In this document: in pieces, positions 33,564 to 43,588 of the stretch
Numbering within the stretch: position 1 is the first letter of the stretch
Layout: each line of letters begins with the position of its first letter
Origin: Solibaculum mannosilyticum
GTDB lineage: Bacteria; Bacillota; Clostridia; Oscillospirales; Acutalibacteraceae
NCBI RefSeq assembly: GCF_015140235.1
Contig: NZ_AP023321.1
Coordinates: forward strand, 1,230,501-1,294,500
Length of the DNA stretch: 64,000 bases
Reading direction: 5' to 3'
Made by a program: the position numbers and the translations under genes
The notes under the pieces: generated by a model
Database searches by the model: none
Seen by the model: only the letters and a program-made list of their open reading frames with translations
What the model was told of the DNA's origin: nothing

Positions 33564-34838
33564 TTAGTCCGAATACTCTACCCGCCCGATATCAGTACGG
33601 TAATGAGCGCCGTCGAAACGCACTTTCTGAACCGCTTCATAAGCGTTATCCAAGGCCTGATCCAAAGAATCTCCCATCGCGGTGATGCCCAAGACGCGGC
33701 CGCCGGCCGTAACAAAGGTATTGTCGCGATACTGGGTACCGGCATGATACACAATCGCACCCTCCACCTGACCATTTTCGTCCAGCCCGGAGATGGGGAT
33801 ATTTTTCTCATATTTGCCGGGATATCCTCCCGACGCTAAAATAACACAGGCACTGGCCTGTTCCGACCATTGGATGTCGAGCTCATCCAGCTTTTCGTCG
33901 ATAACGGCATTCATAATATCGACCAGATCGGTTTTCAAACGGGGCAGTACAACCTGGGCCTCCGGATCACCAAAGCGGCAGTTGTATTCGATAACCTTGG
34001 GACCGTCCGCCGTCAGCATCAAACCAAAGTAAAGGCATCCTTTAAAGGGACGTCCCTCTTTGCTCATGGCTTGAATTGTTGGAAGAAAAATTTCTTCCAT
34101 ACAGCGTTTGGCTGTAGCGTCGTCGTAATAAGGATTGGGGCTGATGGTACCCATACCGCCGGTATTGGGACCCAAATTGCCGTCAAACACTCGTTTATGA
34201 TCCATGGAGGACACCATAGGTTTCACTGTCTTCCCATCGGTAAAGGACAAAACTGATACCTCCGGTCCTGTGATAAATTCCTCCACAATGACGCGGTTAC
34301 CCGATGCGCCGAAAATTTTATCTTCCATGATGGAGTGGAGGGCCGCCGCCGCTTCTGTTTCATCGGCAGCAATGACGACGCCTTTGCCCAAGGCAAGACC
34401 GTCGGCTTTGATGACGGTGGGATATTTGCCCTCTTCCCGAATAAACTGAAGAGCTTCTTTAGGGTCCTCGAACACATGGTAACCCGCAGTGGGGATTCCA
34501 TACTGCTTCATCAAGGATTTAGAGAATACCTTGCTGCCTTCCAGGATTGCCGCTTTTTGATTGGGGCCAAAGCAACGCAGGCCAGCTTTCTCCATCTCAT
34601 CCACCATGCCATCCACCAGAGGATTGTCGGGGGCCACTACCACTAAGTCAGCACCGATTTCCTTGGCAAGACGTACCATGCCTTCCATGTCGTCCACCGA
34701 CACATTGTGACACTGGGCATCTTTTGAGATACCGCCATTCCCGGGAGCGCAATGGATTTCCGTAACCTTAGGACTTTCTTTCAGCTTACGGATCAGGGCA
34801 TGTTCACGGCCGCCGCCGCCTACCATTAGGATTTTCAT
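33564..34838 (-). CDS. purD: Phosphoribosylamine-glycine ligase (GAR synthetase)
   Basis: 424 residues. Second step of de novo purine synthesis. An ATP-grasp enzyme with MKILMVGGGGREHAL, the P-loop-like KADGLALGKGVVIA, GPNTGGMGTISPNPYY and LYFGLMLTADGPKVIEYNCR. Start follows GGAGGGAATTTACTTT. Last purine gene of the set. Confidence 0.96.
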   Translation of the reverse strand: MKILMVGGGGREHALIRKLKESPKVTEIHCAPGNGGISKDAQCHNVSVDDMEGMVRLAKEIGADLVVVAPDNPLVDGMVDEMEKAGLRCFGPNQKAAILEGSKVFSKSLMKQYGIPTAGYHVFEDPKEALQFIREEGKYPTVIKADGLALGKGVVIAADETEAAAALHSIMEDKIFGASGNRVIVEEFITGPEVSVLSFTDGKTVKPMVSSMDHKRVFDGNLGPNTGGMGTISPNPYYDDATAKRCMEEIFLPTIQAMSKEGRPFKGCLYFGLMLTADGPKVIEYNCRFGDPEAQVVLPRLKTDLVDIMNAVIDEKLDELDIQWSEQASACVILASGGYPGKYEKNIPISGLDENGQVEGAIVYHAGTQYRDNTFVTAGGRVLGITAMGDSLDQALDNAYEAVQKVRFDGAHYRTDIGRVEYSD

Positions 34839-34866
34839 AAAGTAAATTCCTCCCTATCCGTTATCA

Positions 34867-36417
34867 TTAGTGCTTAAAGTGCCGCATTCCAGTGAACAGC
34901 ATAGCAATACCGGCTTCATCGGCAGCTTTGATGCTGTCTTCATCACGAATGGAACCGCCTGGTTGGATAATGGCGGTAATACCGGCTTTTTGAGCGGCTT
35001 CTACACAGTCAGAGAACGGGAAGAATGCATCTGAACCCATGACGCTTCCCTTTACCTTATCGCCGCCGTACTTGATAGCAAGTTCCAGGGCGGTAATGCG
35101 GTTGGTCTGGCCAGGGCCGATTCCAACGGTCATATTATCTTTAGCTAAGGCGATACCGTTGGATTTAACATGCTTTACCACTTTCCAAACAAACATCAGC
35201 TGTTTCATTTCCTCTTCAGTGGGCTGACGCTTTGTAACGCAGCGGATGTCCTCTTCATGGAGAAGCTCCGTATCCAGCTGCTGAACCAGCAATCCACCGG
35301 CTACCTTCTTCATATCCAGCATATCAGGCGTATTGGGTTTGGCCAAATCGGGCAGCTTCAAAAGGCGGATGTTCTTTTTCTTCTCCAAAATTTCCAAAGC
35401 ATCGGCGTCAAAATCAGGAGCGATGATGATCTCCAGGAAGATTTTAGCAAGTTCCTCAGCAGTCTGTTTATCTACCGGACGATTCAGAGCAACAATACCG
35501 CCGAAAATCGACACAGGATCAGACTCATAAGCTTTCATATAAGCTTCATAGATGGTCTCTCCCACGCCAACGCCACAGGGATTAGCATGTTTGACACCCA
35601 CAGCAGTAGGCTGCTCGGAACCAAACTCTTTTAGGACATCCAACGCACCATTGGCGTCGTTGATATTGTTATAAGAAAGCTCTTTGCCGTGAAGCTGCTG
35701 AGCGGCTGCCAGCGTATTGGAGCGATTGCCGATCTCACGGTAGAAGGCCGCAGCCTGATGGGGATTTTCACCGTAGCGCATATCCTGTACCTTTTCAAAG
35801 GTCATGGTAAAGGCATCCGGCATCTGTGTCTCACCCCGCTGGGCACGCAGATAGGTGTTGATCATGGCGTCGTACTGGGCGGTATGTTCAAACACTTTAC
35901 CGGCTAGACGGAAACGAGTCTCTTTGGATACCGTTCCAGACTGCTTATACTCCTCAATTACCTTCTGATAATCAGACGGGTCCACGATGACCGAAACATC
36001 CTGCCAGTTTTTCGCAGCGGCACGGATCATTGTAGGACCGCCGATATCAATATTCTCAATAGCGTCCTCTAAAGTGACGTCGGGCTTTAAGATGGTCTGT
36101 TTAAAGGGATACAGATTGATGGCCACCACATCGATAGGAGTAACACCCAGCTTTTCCAACTGCTCCATATGCTCAGGGTTGGAACGCATAGCCAGAATAC
36201 CCGCATGAATCATGGGATGCAGGGTTTTGACACGGCCGTCCAAACACTCCGGAAAACCGGTGACATCCGATACATTGGTCACAGCCAATCCAGCGTCTGT
36301 AAGAGCCTTGGCAGTGCCGCCGGTGGACAACACCTCAAACCCCAACCCGATAAGCTCCCGGGCAAAATCCACGATGCCTGTTTTATCCGATACGCTAAGA
36401 ATTGCACGTTTTTTCAT
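34867..36417 (-). CDS. purH: Bifunctional AICAR transformylase / IMP cyclohydrolase
   Basis: 516 residues. The N-terminal cyclohydrolase domain has [18 protein letters not shown] and DGRVKTLHP. The C-terminal transformylase domain has [41 protein letters not shown] and [13 protein letters not shown]. It performs the last two steps to IMP. It starts directly after the purN stop, with GGGAGAAGATCATAG overlapping. Confidence 0.96.
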   Translation of the reverse strand: MKKRAILSVSDKTGIVDFARELIGLGFEVLSTGGTAKALTDAGLAVTNVSDVTGFPECLDGRVKTLHPMIHAGILAMRSNPEHMEQLEKLGVTPIDVVAINLYPFKQTILKPDVTLEDAIENIDIGGPTMIRAAAKNWQDVSVIVDPSDYQKVIEEYKQSGTVSKETRFRLAGKVFEHTAQYDAMINTYLRAQRGETQMPDAFTMTFEKVQDMRYGENPHQAAAFYREIGNRSNTLAAAQQLHGKELSYNNINDANGALDVLKEFGSEQPTAVGVKHANPCGVGVGETIYEAYMKAYESDPVSIFGGIVALNRPVDKQTAEELAKIFLEIIIAPDFDADALEILEKKKNIRLLKLPDLAKPNTPDMLDMKKVAGGLLVQQLDTELLHEEDIRCVTKRQPTEEEMKQLMFVWKVVKHVKSNGIALAKDNMTVGIGPGQTNRITALELAIKYGGDKVKGSVMGSDAFFPFSDCVEAAQKAGITAIIQPGGSIRDEDSIKAADEAGIAMLFTGMRHFKH

Positions 36418-37056
36418 CTATGATCTTCTCCCTTCATGAATGGTAACCCTCTGATCTTCTCGTACTTCTAACCGTCCGTCACAAAAAAGTGATACTGCCT
36501 GAGGAAGTAGTTTCCACTCGGCTTGTTCCATCACCCGGCGCTGTAGAATTTCCGGGGTATCCCCTTCCTGCACCTCCACAGCTTTTTGCAGAATAATGGG
36601 ACCTCCATCCGGGATCTTATTGACAAAATGCACGGTTGCCCCTGTCACCTTAACGCCCCGTTCCAGAGCGGCCTCGTGTACCTTTAACCCATAGTAACCA
36701 CTGCCGCAAAAAGATGGAATGAGAGACGGATGCACATTAATGATACGATTTTGATAAGTTTCCAGCATTCTCTCCCCTAAAATGGAGAGAAATCCGGCTA
36801 ATACAACCAAATCAACCTTGTACTTTTGTAGCATCTGAGTCAAAGAATCATCGAATTCTTCGGGACTAAGGCCCTTTCGTGCCACTACTTCGCCAGGAAT
36901 ACCAGCGGCATGAGCTCGCTCCAAAGCATAAACTCCCACTTTACTGGACACTACACATACAATGCGGCCGCCGGGGATCTCCCCTCTATTCTGTGCGTCG
37001 ATCAGTGCCTGTAAGTTGGTTCCTCCGCCTGATACTAGGACTGCGATGTTTAGCAT
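36418..37056 (-). CDS. purN: Phosphoribosylglycinamide formyltransferase
   Basis: 212 residues. Transfers a formyl group from 10-formyl-THF to [34 protein letters not shown] and [13 protein letters not shown] with the catalytic Asn-His-Asp set are visible. Its ATG overlaps the purM stop by seven bases. Confidence 0.96.
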   Translation of the reverse strand: MLNIAVLVSGGGTNLQALIDAQNRGEIPGGRIVCVVSSKVGVYALERAHAAGIPGEVVARKGLSPEEFDDSLTQMLQKYKVDLVVLAGFLSILGERMLETYQNRIINVHPSLIPSFCGSGYYGLKVHEAALERGVKVTGATVHFVNKIPDGGPIILQKAVEVQEGDTPEILQRRVMEQAEWKLLPQAVSLFCDGRLEVREDQRVTIHEGRRS

Positions 37057-38087
37057 AATTCCACCCCGGTCTCACCGGTACGAACTTCGCCTAAGATACA
37101 AGCCTGCTCCCCATTGGCGGCCAGAACTTCCAACGCCTTATCGGCCTCGTCTTTGGGCAGAGCAATACACAAACCTACACCCATGTTAAAAGTATTGAAC
37201 ATGTCGTGCTCTGGAATATCGCCCCAGCTCTGGATTACCTTAAAGATCGGTTTTACAGGAACCGCATTCTTTTCGATAACAGCCCTCTGATTTTCTCCTA
37301 ACATACGTGGGATGTTCTCATAAAAACCGCCGCCCGTGATATGAGATACTGCATGGACGTCACATTGTTCGATAAGAGCCAGCAAAGGCTTTACGTAAAT
37401 CTTAGTTGGAGTTAGGAGAGTTTCTCCCAAAGTGCCTCCCAGCTCATCGATGTGCATGGAAAGAGACTGCGGTCCTACATTAAACACTTTACGTACCAAA
37501 GAGAAGCCATTGGAATGGACGCCGGAGGACTGGACGCCAATCAGAACATCTCCGGGTTGAATTTTTGTCCCATCGATGATCTTGGAACGATCCACCATAC
37601 CGACGGCAAAGCCAGCTAGATCATATTCGTCGGCCGGATAGAACCCAGGCATTTCAGCCGTCTCGCCTCCGATGAGGGCGCATCCGGCTTGTACGCATCC
37701 TTCCGCTACACCCGACACAATCGATGCTACACGTTCCGGTACATTCTTTCCCACTGCTACATAGTCCAGGAAAAATAGGGGTCTTGCACCGCTGCAAATA
37801 ATGTCGTTGACACACATTGCCACACAGTCGATACCTACCGTATCATGTTTATCCATCAAGAAAGCGATTTTCAGTTTTGTACCTACACCGTCGGTACCCG
37901 ATACCAATACCGGCTGTTGCATTCCGGATAGATCCGGAGCAAACAATCCGCCAAAGCCACCGATGCCACTGAGTACTCCTGGAATAGAAGTCCGGGCTAC
38001 GTGAGATTTCATCAGTTCCACAGCCTTGTATCCGGCTGTAACATCTACGCCTGCAGCCTTGTAGCTATCACTAAAACTATTGTTCAT
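37050..38087 (-). CDS. purM: Phosphoribosylformylglycinamidine cyclo-ligase (AIR synthetase)
   Basis: 345 residues. [48 protein letters not shown] and [15 protein letters not shown] are family motifs. Start follows ACGGAGGGAAACCA. purE lies 28 bases upstream; purC and purF, often located between them, are absent. Confidence 0.96.
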   Translation of the reverse strand: MNNSFSDSYKAAGVDVTAGYKAVELMKSHVARTSIPGVLSGIGGFGGLFAPDLSGMQQPVLVSGTDGVGTKLKIAFLMDKHDTVGIDCVAMCVNDIICSGARPLFFLDYVAVGKNVPERVASIVSGVAEGCVQAGCALIGGETAEMPGFYPADEYDLAGFAVGMVDRSKIIDGTKIQPGDVLIGVQSSGVHSNGFSLVRKVFNVGPQSLSMHIDELGGTLGETLLTPTKIYVKPLLALIEQCDVHAVSHITGGGFYENIPRMLGENQRAVIEKNAVPVKPIFKVIQSWGDIPEHDMFNTFNMGVGLCIALPKDEADKALEVLAANGEQACILGEVRTGETGVELC

Positions 38088-38115
38088 TGGTTTCCCTCCG
38101 TTATATCGACTGTTT

Positions 38116-38622
38116 TTACAGTTCGGCTACCTTTGCCTGCAAAGCGGCATCCTTCTGTAAGACGCCTTCGGTCATATTCTGCTTCATAGCAGCCAGCCGA
38201 CCTGCCAATTGATCGTCCGACACTGCCAAAATCTGAGCTGCCAACAGGGCTGCATTTTGAGCTCCATCGATAGCCACTGTAGCGACGGGGATTCCGCCTG
38301 GCATTTGTACCGTGGCGAGCAGAGCATCCAGACCATCCAGAGTAGAGGATTTGATGGGAATACCAATAACAGGCAATGTGGTATGGGCGGCCAATACACC
38401 TGCCAAATGAGCAGCTTTACCCGCTGCCGCGATGATGACGCCAAATCCATTTTCCTTAGCTGAGCCTGCGAAAGTTGAAGCTTGAGCAGGTGTGCGATGG
38501 GCCGACATCACATGGGCTTCCACCGGGATGTCTAGTTCTTTGAGCTGCTTAATGGCTTTCTCCACCACCGGCAGATCGCTATCACTCCCCATAATAACAG
38601 CCACTTTTTTGCGCTGAGACAT
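38116..38622 (-). CDS. purE: N5-carboxyaminoimidazole ribonucleotide mutase
   Basis: 168 residues from ATG 38622, preceded by GGAAAGGGAGCGATTTGGTTT. Motifs are [53 protein letters not shown] and VIGIPI. It moves the carboxyl group to form CAIR. First gene of the purine set, with its own promoter and a leader hairpin. Confidence 0.96.
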   Translation of the reverse strand: MSQRKKVAVIMGSDSDLPVVEKAIKQLKELDIPVEAHVMSAHRTPAQASTFAGSAKENGFGVIIAAAGKAAHLAGVLAAHTTLPVIGIPIKSSTLDGLDALLATVQMPGGIPVATVAIDGAQNAALLAAQILAVSDDQLAGRLAAMKQNMTEGVLQKDAALQAKVAEL

Positions 38623-38650
38623 AAACCAAATCGCTCCCTTTCCAGTATTG

Positions 38651-38685
38651 AGCGGCTTTTTGCATCTTTTTTGATAAAAGCCGCT
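38651..38685 (-). repeat. Hairpin in the purE leader
   Basis: AGCGGCTTTT (38651-38660) pairs perfectly with AAAAGCCGCT (38676-38685), 15-base loop. No U-tract follows, so it is not a simple terminator. It lacks purine-riboswitch core sequences. Confidence 0.5.
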
Positions 38686-38716
38686 GTTTTCTAATAAAAA
38701 TTGCAAATGTACTTTT

Positions 38717-38745
38717 ATTGTAATATATCCCTCTTCTAAATTCAA
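38717..38745 (-). promoter_or_regulatory. Sigma-A promoter of purEMNHD
   Basis: TTGAAT (38740-38745), 17 bases, TACAAT (38717-38722) on the minus strand. The transcript leader is about 90 bases. Confidence 0.7.
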
Positions 38746-38808
38746 GGAAACAGGACAAAAAATAGCATTTCTCGTCCTTTAGAATCGGATGAAATTTTGG
38801 AGTAAGAC

Positions 38809-38850
38809 AAAAAACAGGTGCTGCTTGAAACCAAACAGCACCTGTTTTTT
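38809..38850 (-). terminator. Intrinsic terminator of the decarboxylase beta gene
   Basis: AAAAAACAGGTGCTG (38809-38823) pairs with CAGCACCTGTTTTTT (38836-38850), 20 bases past the stop codon at 38870. Confidence 0.88.
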
Positions 38851-38869
38851 ATTGTTAGAACTATGTGGC

Positions 38870-40114
38870 TTATCCAAACAGAGCGATAAAGACGCCTGCT
38901 GCCACAGCCGAACCGATAACGCCAGCCACATTGGGACCCATAGCGTGCATCAACAGGAAGTTGGAAGGATTCTCCTTCTGACCAACTTTCTGGGAAACAC
39001 GGGCCGCCATCGGGACAGCCGATACACCGGCCGAACCAATAAGAGGATTGACCTTGCCTTTGGTAAAGACATACATGAGTTTACCAAACAGCACGCCGCC
39101 AGCAGTACCCATCATGAAGGCCAACAAACCAAGTACGACGATACCGATGGTCTGAGGAGTCAAGAAGGTTTGTCCGTTGGCAGTAGCGCCTACCGTCACG
39201 CCCAAGAAAATGGTGACGATATTGATAAGTTCATTCTGTGCAGTCTTGAAGATACGATCCACCACGCCGCTTTCACGCATCAGGTTACCCAGCATGAGCA
39301 TACCTACTAACGGGGCAGCAGACGGGAGAATCAGGGAGACTACGATGGTGACCAAGATGGGGAAAATAATTTTTTCCGTCTTAGACACAGGACGAAGCTG
39401 CTCCATCACTACCATACGTTCTTTCTTGGTGGTAAGCAGTTTCATAATGGGAGGCTGGATAATCGGAACCAACGCCATATACGAATACGCTGCAACAGCG
39501 ATAGGACCAAGCAGCTCAGGTTTCAATTTAGAAGTTACGTAAATAGCGGTAGGACCGTCGGCTCCACCGATGATACCGATGGAGGCGGCAGCATTGTTAT
39601 CAAAGGAGATGCCGGGAACATAAGCATCCAGCAGTCTGGCACCGATAAAGGTGGTAAAGATGCCCAACTGAGCAGCTGCGCCCAGCAGGAAGCTCTTGGG
39701 ATTGGCAATCAGGGGGCCGAAGTCGGTCATAGCGCCGATACCCAAGAAGATCAGAGGCGGATAAATACCCATCTTAACGCCCTGATATAAGTAATACAGT
39801 AGGCCGCCCGTCTGACTCGTTACCTCATAGAACTGCTGGCCATTCTGCGTTATAATGGGATAGTTTTCTACCACTCCCTCTACAACCGGTTTTAACTCCA
39901 TCACCGGAGTACTCATCAAGCCAGCCAAGGGAAGGTTTGCAAGAAGCATACCAAATGCAATGGGTAATAAAAGAAGAGGTTCGTATTTTTTTACAATTGC
40001 CAAGTACAGAAGGACACATGAGACTGCAATCATCAAATAGTTCTGCCAGTACTCAAGGCCGAAACCTGATGTGTTAATCAGATTCTGTACGGCTTCGATT
40101 AGTCCGTCAAACAC
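38870..40114 (-). CDS. Na+-translocating decarboxylase, beta subunit (OadB/GcdB/MmdB type)
   Basis: This 414-residue, highly hydrophobic protein couples decarboxylation of a biotin-bound carboxyl group to Na+ export. Family motifs include [60 protein letters not shown] and [20 protein letters not shown]. It starts at GTG after GAAAGGACGATTTGCG. The gamma-type gene lies just upstream. The carboxyltransferase and biotin carrier are not in the window, so the acid used (oxaloacetate, methylmalonyl-CoA or glutaconyl-CoA) is open. Confidence 0.92.
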   Translation of the reverse strand: MFDGLIEAVQNLINTSGFGLEYWQNYLMIAVSCVLLYLAIVKKYEPLLLLPIAFGMLLANLPLAGLMSTPVMELKPVVEGVVENYPIITQNGQQFYEVTSQTGGLLYYLYQGVKMGIYPPLIFLGIGAMTDFGPLIANPKSFLLGAAAQLGIFTTFIGARLLDAYVPGISFDNNAAASIGIIGGADGPTAIYVTSKLKPELLGPIAVAAYSYMALVPIIQPPIMKLLTTKKERMVVMEQLRPVSKTEKIIFPILVTIVVSLILPSAAPLVGMLMLGNLMRESGVVDRIFKTAQNELINIVTIFLGVTVGATANGQTFLTPQTIGIVVLGLLAFMMGTAGGVLFGKLMYVFTKGKVNPLIGSAGVSAVPMAARVSQKVGQKENPSNFLLMHAMGPNVAGVIGSAVAAGVFIALFG

Positions 40115-40155
40115 CGCAAATCGTCCTTTCGAAGTTGTTTAATGATCCCATCCTT

Positions 40156-40539
40156 TCAGGATGAAAAAGGGCGTGAGTTCTCGTAGACGCCTGCAGACCT
40201 CCACGCAGGACGAGCGGTTCCTTCGCGGCGAACACTGCGCACGGCGTACGTCACGCCGGTTGCTGAGCCCATGGACGCAACTGCCGCTGCAATTACCGCC
40301 AGCACCTCGTTGGAAATTCCTTGAGGAGCTGCCGCAGCCTGCATAGGTGCCTTGGAACCCACATTGGCTACATTATCTGTTTTTTTTTCCGTGTTTGTGG
40401 AATCGGCGGAACCTTTGTCTCGATTCTGGATGGAATAGACGATTTTGCCATAAGCCCAAATCAAAAACGTCAAAAGGATCAAAACAGCAAACACAACCAC
40501 CAAGCCAGTGATAACCACTGTAAACATCTCCTGAGCCAT
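40156..40539 (-). CDS. Decarboxylase gamma-type subunit (OadG family)
   Basis: 127 residues from ATG 40539, after GGAGGGAGAAGT. One N-terminal helix (FTVVITGLVVVFAVLILLTF), a polar linker with Lys, Ala and Gln, a second hydrophobic stretch (EVLAVIAAAVASMGSATG), and a basic C-terminus ending VYENSRPFSS. This small anchor holds the soluble subunits to the beta subunit. Called from this architecture and from its place before the beta gene. Confidence 0.82.
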   Translation of the reverse strand: MAQEMFTVVITGLVVVFAVLILLTFLIWAYGKIVYSIQNRDKGSADSTNTEKKTDNVANVGSKAPMQAAAAPQGISNEVLAVIAAAVASMGSATGVTYAVRSVRREGTARPAWRSAGVYENSRPFSS

Positions 40540-40594
40540 ACTTCTCCCTCCTTTGTTAAAAAATGTAAAATCCACGCAACAAGCGAACAGATTT

Positions 40595-40623
40595 ATTATA
40601 CCGTGTTTTTCACTAAAATTCAA
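40595..40623 (-). promoter_or_regulatory. Sigma-A promoter of the decarboxylase genes
   Basis: TTGAAT (40618-40623), 17 bases, TATAAT (40595-40600) on the minus strand. Confidence 0.75.
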
Positions 40624-40875
40624 TTATTCAAATTGAGTTTTTATATTTTTCATTTGTTTTGGTGTCTTGCCCTAATTTTACCAACATTTTTTGTCTTGTT
40701 TTTTGTGATTAGAACCATTCTCCCTTTTTTGACCAAAAAACATCCGAAAAAGTATTAAAATTTAAATATGCATGAAATTATTATAATTTTTGCATTTCTT
40801 TCAATGTATTATACCTTGGTCTATAATTTTTAGGTATTTATTACGACTATTTTTATATATTTTTTTGTAACTGTC

Positions 40876-40904
40876 TTGCGATTTCTTTTGTTATGCATTA
40901 TAAT
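40876..40904 (+). promoter_or_regulatory. Sigma-A promoter of the araC-type gene
   Basis: TTGCGA (40876-40881), 17 bases, TATAAT (40899-40904). The leader is about 150 bases and contains the inverted repeat at 40926-40957. Confidence 0.7.
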
Positions 40905-40925
40905 AATATAGGGGTTATGATGTTA

Positions 40926-40957
40926 TTTGATATAAATTCGTAGGAACTTATATCAAA
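40926..40957 (+). repeat. Inverted repeat in the araC leader
   Basis: TTTGATATAA (40926-40935) and TTATATCAAA (40948-40957) are perfect complements around a 12-base loop. Position just downstream of the promoter suits an operator or a leader hairpin. Confidence 0.5.
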
Positions 40958-41064
40958 ACTTGAGTGTCTGGATGTTCGAAAAGAGCCAGATGCATGTAGA
41001 ACGTAGATGTTTTGATAACGACTTTGCGAGATCTTGTCCTATTTTAGTAAGGGAGGGAAAGAAA

Positions 41065-41895
41065 ATGGCACAAGAGGCTTTTAAGCATTCTTACAAGGTC
41101 AACCATAGTGCTTCCATGGGGCTAACCGTTTACAATTGTGGGCTTCAAAAATGTGAACCCGGCCACAGTTGGGGTCCAGCCGTCCGTGATCATTATCTCA
41201 TTCACTACATTCTTTCAGGCCGAGGACATTATGAGGTCGGAGATAAGCAGTATGAATTGTCTGCCGGCAGCGGCTTTTTAGCCGCACCTTCCACTGTTAT
41301 CTACTACCAAGCCGATCAAGACGATCCTTGGCAATACACTTGGGTTGGATTCAATGGCGCTGAAGCCGATCATTTGATGCGGCTTGTGGGCTTGTCCATG
41401 GAGCATCCTATTTTTTATGCTGAACTTGACGGCCCTATTCCTTCTCTCATTGCCTCGATCTTAGAGGTTACCGGCCATCGTCCCTCGGACGAGATCCGGA
41501 TGGAAGGAAAACTTTTAGAATTTTTAGCTGCCTTGGTGGAATTGAACGGTCATAATGATTGCCATCATGAGGTAGGTGCTTCCCGTAGATACGTGGAAAA
41601 GGCTCTGCAATATATTCAGTATAACTATTCCCGCGCCATCAATGTCGGAGACATTGCCGAAAGCGTAGGGATTAGCCGCAGTCACCTTTACCGTTTATTT
41701 ATGGAAGAATTGAACATCTCCCCCAATGAATACTTAACTCGGTTTCGGATCGATCAGGCTTGTGATTTGTTAGAGCAAGGATTATCGGTCAGTGAAGCTG
41801 CTTATTCTTCTGGTTTTTCCGACCAGCTTTATTTCTCTCGCGTTTTTAAGAAACGTAAAAATGTTCCTCCTAGCAAATATGCACCGCATAAATAA
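41065..41895 (+). CDS. AraC-family transcriptional regulator
   Basis: 276 residues from ATG 41065, after AAGGGAGGGAAAGAAA; an upstream ATG at 40960 has no ribosome site. The N-terminal cupin (HYILSGRGHYEVGDKQYELS, WQYTWVGFNGAEADHLMRL) binds an effector, probably a sugar in this subfamily. Two helix-turn-helix units follow (VGDIAESVGISRSHLYRLF and VSEAAYSSGFSDQLYFSRVF). It is divergent from the decarboxylase genes with 525 bases between, so it may control them or a target elsewhere. Confidence 0.9.
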   Translation: MAQEAFKHSYKVNHSASMGLTVYNCGLQKCEPGHSWGPAVRDHYLIHYILSGRGHYEVGDKQYELSAGSGFLAAPSTVIYYQADQDDPWQYTWVGFNGAEADHLMRLVGLSMEHPIFYAELDGPIPSLIASILEVTGHRPSDEIRMEGKLLEFLAALVELNGHNDCHHEVGASRRYVEKALQYIQYNYSRAINVGDIAESVGISRSHLYRLFMEELNISPNEYLTRFRIDQACDLLEQGLSVSEAAYSSGFSDQLYFSRVFKKRKNVPPSKYAPHK

Positions 41896-41921
41896 CAGCG
41901 CCATGATTTCATGGCGCTGTT
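41894..41921. terminator. Intrinsic terminator after the araC-type gene
   Basis: AACAGCGCCAT (41894-41904) pairs with ATGGCGCTGTT (41911-41921), followed by TTC. It begins at the stop codon and also lies past dpaB on the other strand. Confidence 0.8.
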
Positions 41922-41955
41922 TTCATTTCTGATCAATAAAGTAGGATTTTGCCTT

Positions 41956-42561
41956 TTAAAGATTTTCAGTAGGAACGGCTTTCCCATCCACCCAGAGGAC
42001 CGGCTGGATCTGTTTTCCCAAAAGAGCCTCTTCCATAGTGGGGATCAGCATATCAAACTTCGCCACCAAAGATGTGGGCTTCTTTTGTGGATCATCTTGT
42101 TCCATGGGGACGAAATAGATATTTTTAGTATTCATAAGCTTGCCGATATTAGGAGCGGATGCTGATAATCCATCGTTGGTGGCGGGACAGATGACCAAAG
42201 GGCTTCCATTGCGCAGATGGGATTTGGATGCCATAGTGACAGGAGAATCGGTGATGCCCAAAGCCAGTTTACCCATGGTATTGCCTGTACAGGGAACGAT
42301 GACAAGGATATCCAGCATTTTCTTTGGGCCGATGGGTTCCGCCCCGTCGATGGTATGTATAATGGATCTTCCGCATAATTCTTCGATATGCTGCCGGAAA
42401 TCTTCGGCTTTGCCAAATCGGGTATCGGTGGAATAGGCGATCTGGGACATAATGGGCACTACTTTATGCCCTAGTTCCAGAAGCTTTTCCATCTGTGGGA
42501 TTGCCTTGGAAAAGGTGCAGAATGAACCGCACATTGCAAAACCCACTGTTATATTATTCAT
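41956..42561 (-). CDS. dpaB: Dipicolinate synthase subunit B
   Basis: A 201-residue flavoprotein-like SpoVFB. VGFAMCGSFCTFSKAIPQME and VIVPCTGNTMGKLALGITDS, then VICPATNDGLSASAPNIGKL, fit the flavin mononucleotide-binding fold. With DpaA it makes dipicolinic acid, the calcium-chelating spore core molecule, in the mother cell. Overlaps dpaA by four bases. Confidence 0.95.
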   Translation of the reverse strand: MNNITVGFAMCGSFCTFSKAIPQMEKLLELGHKVVPIMSQIAYSTDTRFGKAEDFRQHIEELCGRSIIHTIDGAEPIGPKKMLDILVIVPCTGNTMGKLALGITDSPVTMASKSHLRNGSPLVICPATNDGLSASAPNIGKLMNTKNIYFVPMEQDDPQKKPTSLVAKFDMLIPTMEEALLGKQIQPVLWVDGKAVPTENL

Positions 42562-43436
42562 GGGGTTGCCTCCTCAATGATATTCAAAATGGTATCTTTG
42601 ATGATGGCGCCTGCGGTCCACGGCGCAGTTTTTCCCGGCAGTGACAGCGCCCAGATGGTTTTGACACCTAAACGTCCGGCTGTTTCAAAATCCACTCCGC
42701 CCGGTTTGGATGCCAGGTCGATGATAAGACAATGATTCTTTACTTTGCTCAATACCTTCTCATCAAAAAGCATGGCTGGGACAGAATTAAAGATCACGTC
42801 AGCTTGTGCGACAGCCTGTTCCATCTGAGCAGTGGGGATGTATTGATATCCTTCTACTTGGGCCCAAGCGGCATCACTGTGCTTTCGGGCGGCGATGGTT
42901 ACATGAGCCCCCAACCCTGCCAGCTTGAGAGCCAGTACTTTGGCCACTCGGCCGAATCCGACTACAAGACATTGAGAGCCATCCAAGGTAAACGGGAGTT
43001 CCTCCATTGCCAATTGGATGGCTCCCTCTGCGGTAGGAACGGCGTTGCGTACTGCAAGCTCTTCCCGCTTTAAGTAATCCACTAATGTCAGCCCATACTC
43101 TTGCGCACGCTGGGCAATGGTCGGAGATACTTGGCCGGCAAATAATGTCTGGCCTGGGACGGCGGTTCCAAAGACTTCGGAGATGGTAATGGTGTTGCAA
43201 GAAAACGGCGCGTTGATGGATTCTCCGTCGGTGGTCAAAGGCATAGGCAAAAGAATATACCGGCAGCCGTGGATGGCGTCGGCTACGCTGCGTGCCCGAC
43301 GGACGTCGCTTCCCATTTCAATATCGGAGTCAAACCCTACTGCGTGCACGGTAAACCCATCTGACGCCAGCAGATGAGCCGCCCTTGCCTGCCGCAAGTC
43401 CCCTCCGATGACAGCAAAAGGTTCTCGTGTCATCAT
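42558..43436 (-). CDS. dpaA: Dipicolinate synthase subunit A
   Basis: 292 residues from ATG 43436 (a second ATG follows at once), preceded by GGGGGTTTTAACT. FAVIGGDLRQARAAHLLASD and the Rossmann segment CLVVGFGRVAKVLALKLAGL are visible, and PGKTAPWTAG lies near the end. It forms dihydrodipicolinate-derived DPA with DpaB. A sigma-K-like promoter precedes it. Confidence 0.95.
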   Translation of the reverse strand: MMTREPFAVIGGDLRQARAAHLLASDGFTVHAVGFDSDIEMGSDVRRARSVADAIHGCRYILLPMPLTTDGESINAPFSCNTITISEVFGTAVPGQTLFAGQVSPTIAQRAQEYGLTLVDYLKREELAVRNAVPTAEGAIQLAMEELPFTLDGSQCLVVGFGRVAKVLALKLAGLGAHVTIAARKHSDAAWAQVEGYQYIPTAQMEQAVAQADVIFNSVPAMLFDEKVLSKVKNHCLIIDLASKPGGVDFETAGRLGVKTIWALSLPGKTAPWTAGAIIKDTILNIIEEATP

Positions 43437-43463
43437 AGTTAAAACCCCCTGGATTTTCTTTTC

Positions 43464-43493
43464 TATCATATGGCGAAAAAGCGATGGATGTGC
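43464..43493 (-). promoter_or_regulatory. Sigma-K-like promoter of dpaAB
   Basis: On the minus strand GCAC (43490-43493), 17 bases after AC, then CATATGATA (43464-43472), which fits the sigma-K -10 consensus CATANNNTA. In B. subtilis spoVF is sigma-K dependent. Confidence 0.6.
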
Positions 43494-43588
43494 CAACTTT
43501 AAAAGGGATGGATCTTTCGATTCCGCCCCTATTGGGATCAAATGCTTTGAGCTCTTTATGCCTTATGGATCTTGTGGCATTTTGTATT

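Larger units (their letters stand above)
40540..41064. other. AT-rich divergent regulatory region
   Basis: 525 bases with no convincing gene. It carries the oadG-type promoter (40595-40623, minus), the araC promoter (40876-40904, plus) and an inverted repeat at 40926-40957. The centre (about 40640-40870) is strongly AT-rich with A- and T-runs, suggesting intrinsic bending or regulator binding. Confidence 0.6.

Noticed and set aside
38623-38716. Purine riboswitch in the purE leader
   Set aside because: The leader is too short and lacks the conserved junction sequences. Only a simple hairpin is present.
40960-41064. Longer start of the AraC-type protein
   Set aside because: The upstream ATG lacks a ribosome site and the extra 35 residues do not fit the cupin start. 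ATG 41065 has GGGAGGG.
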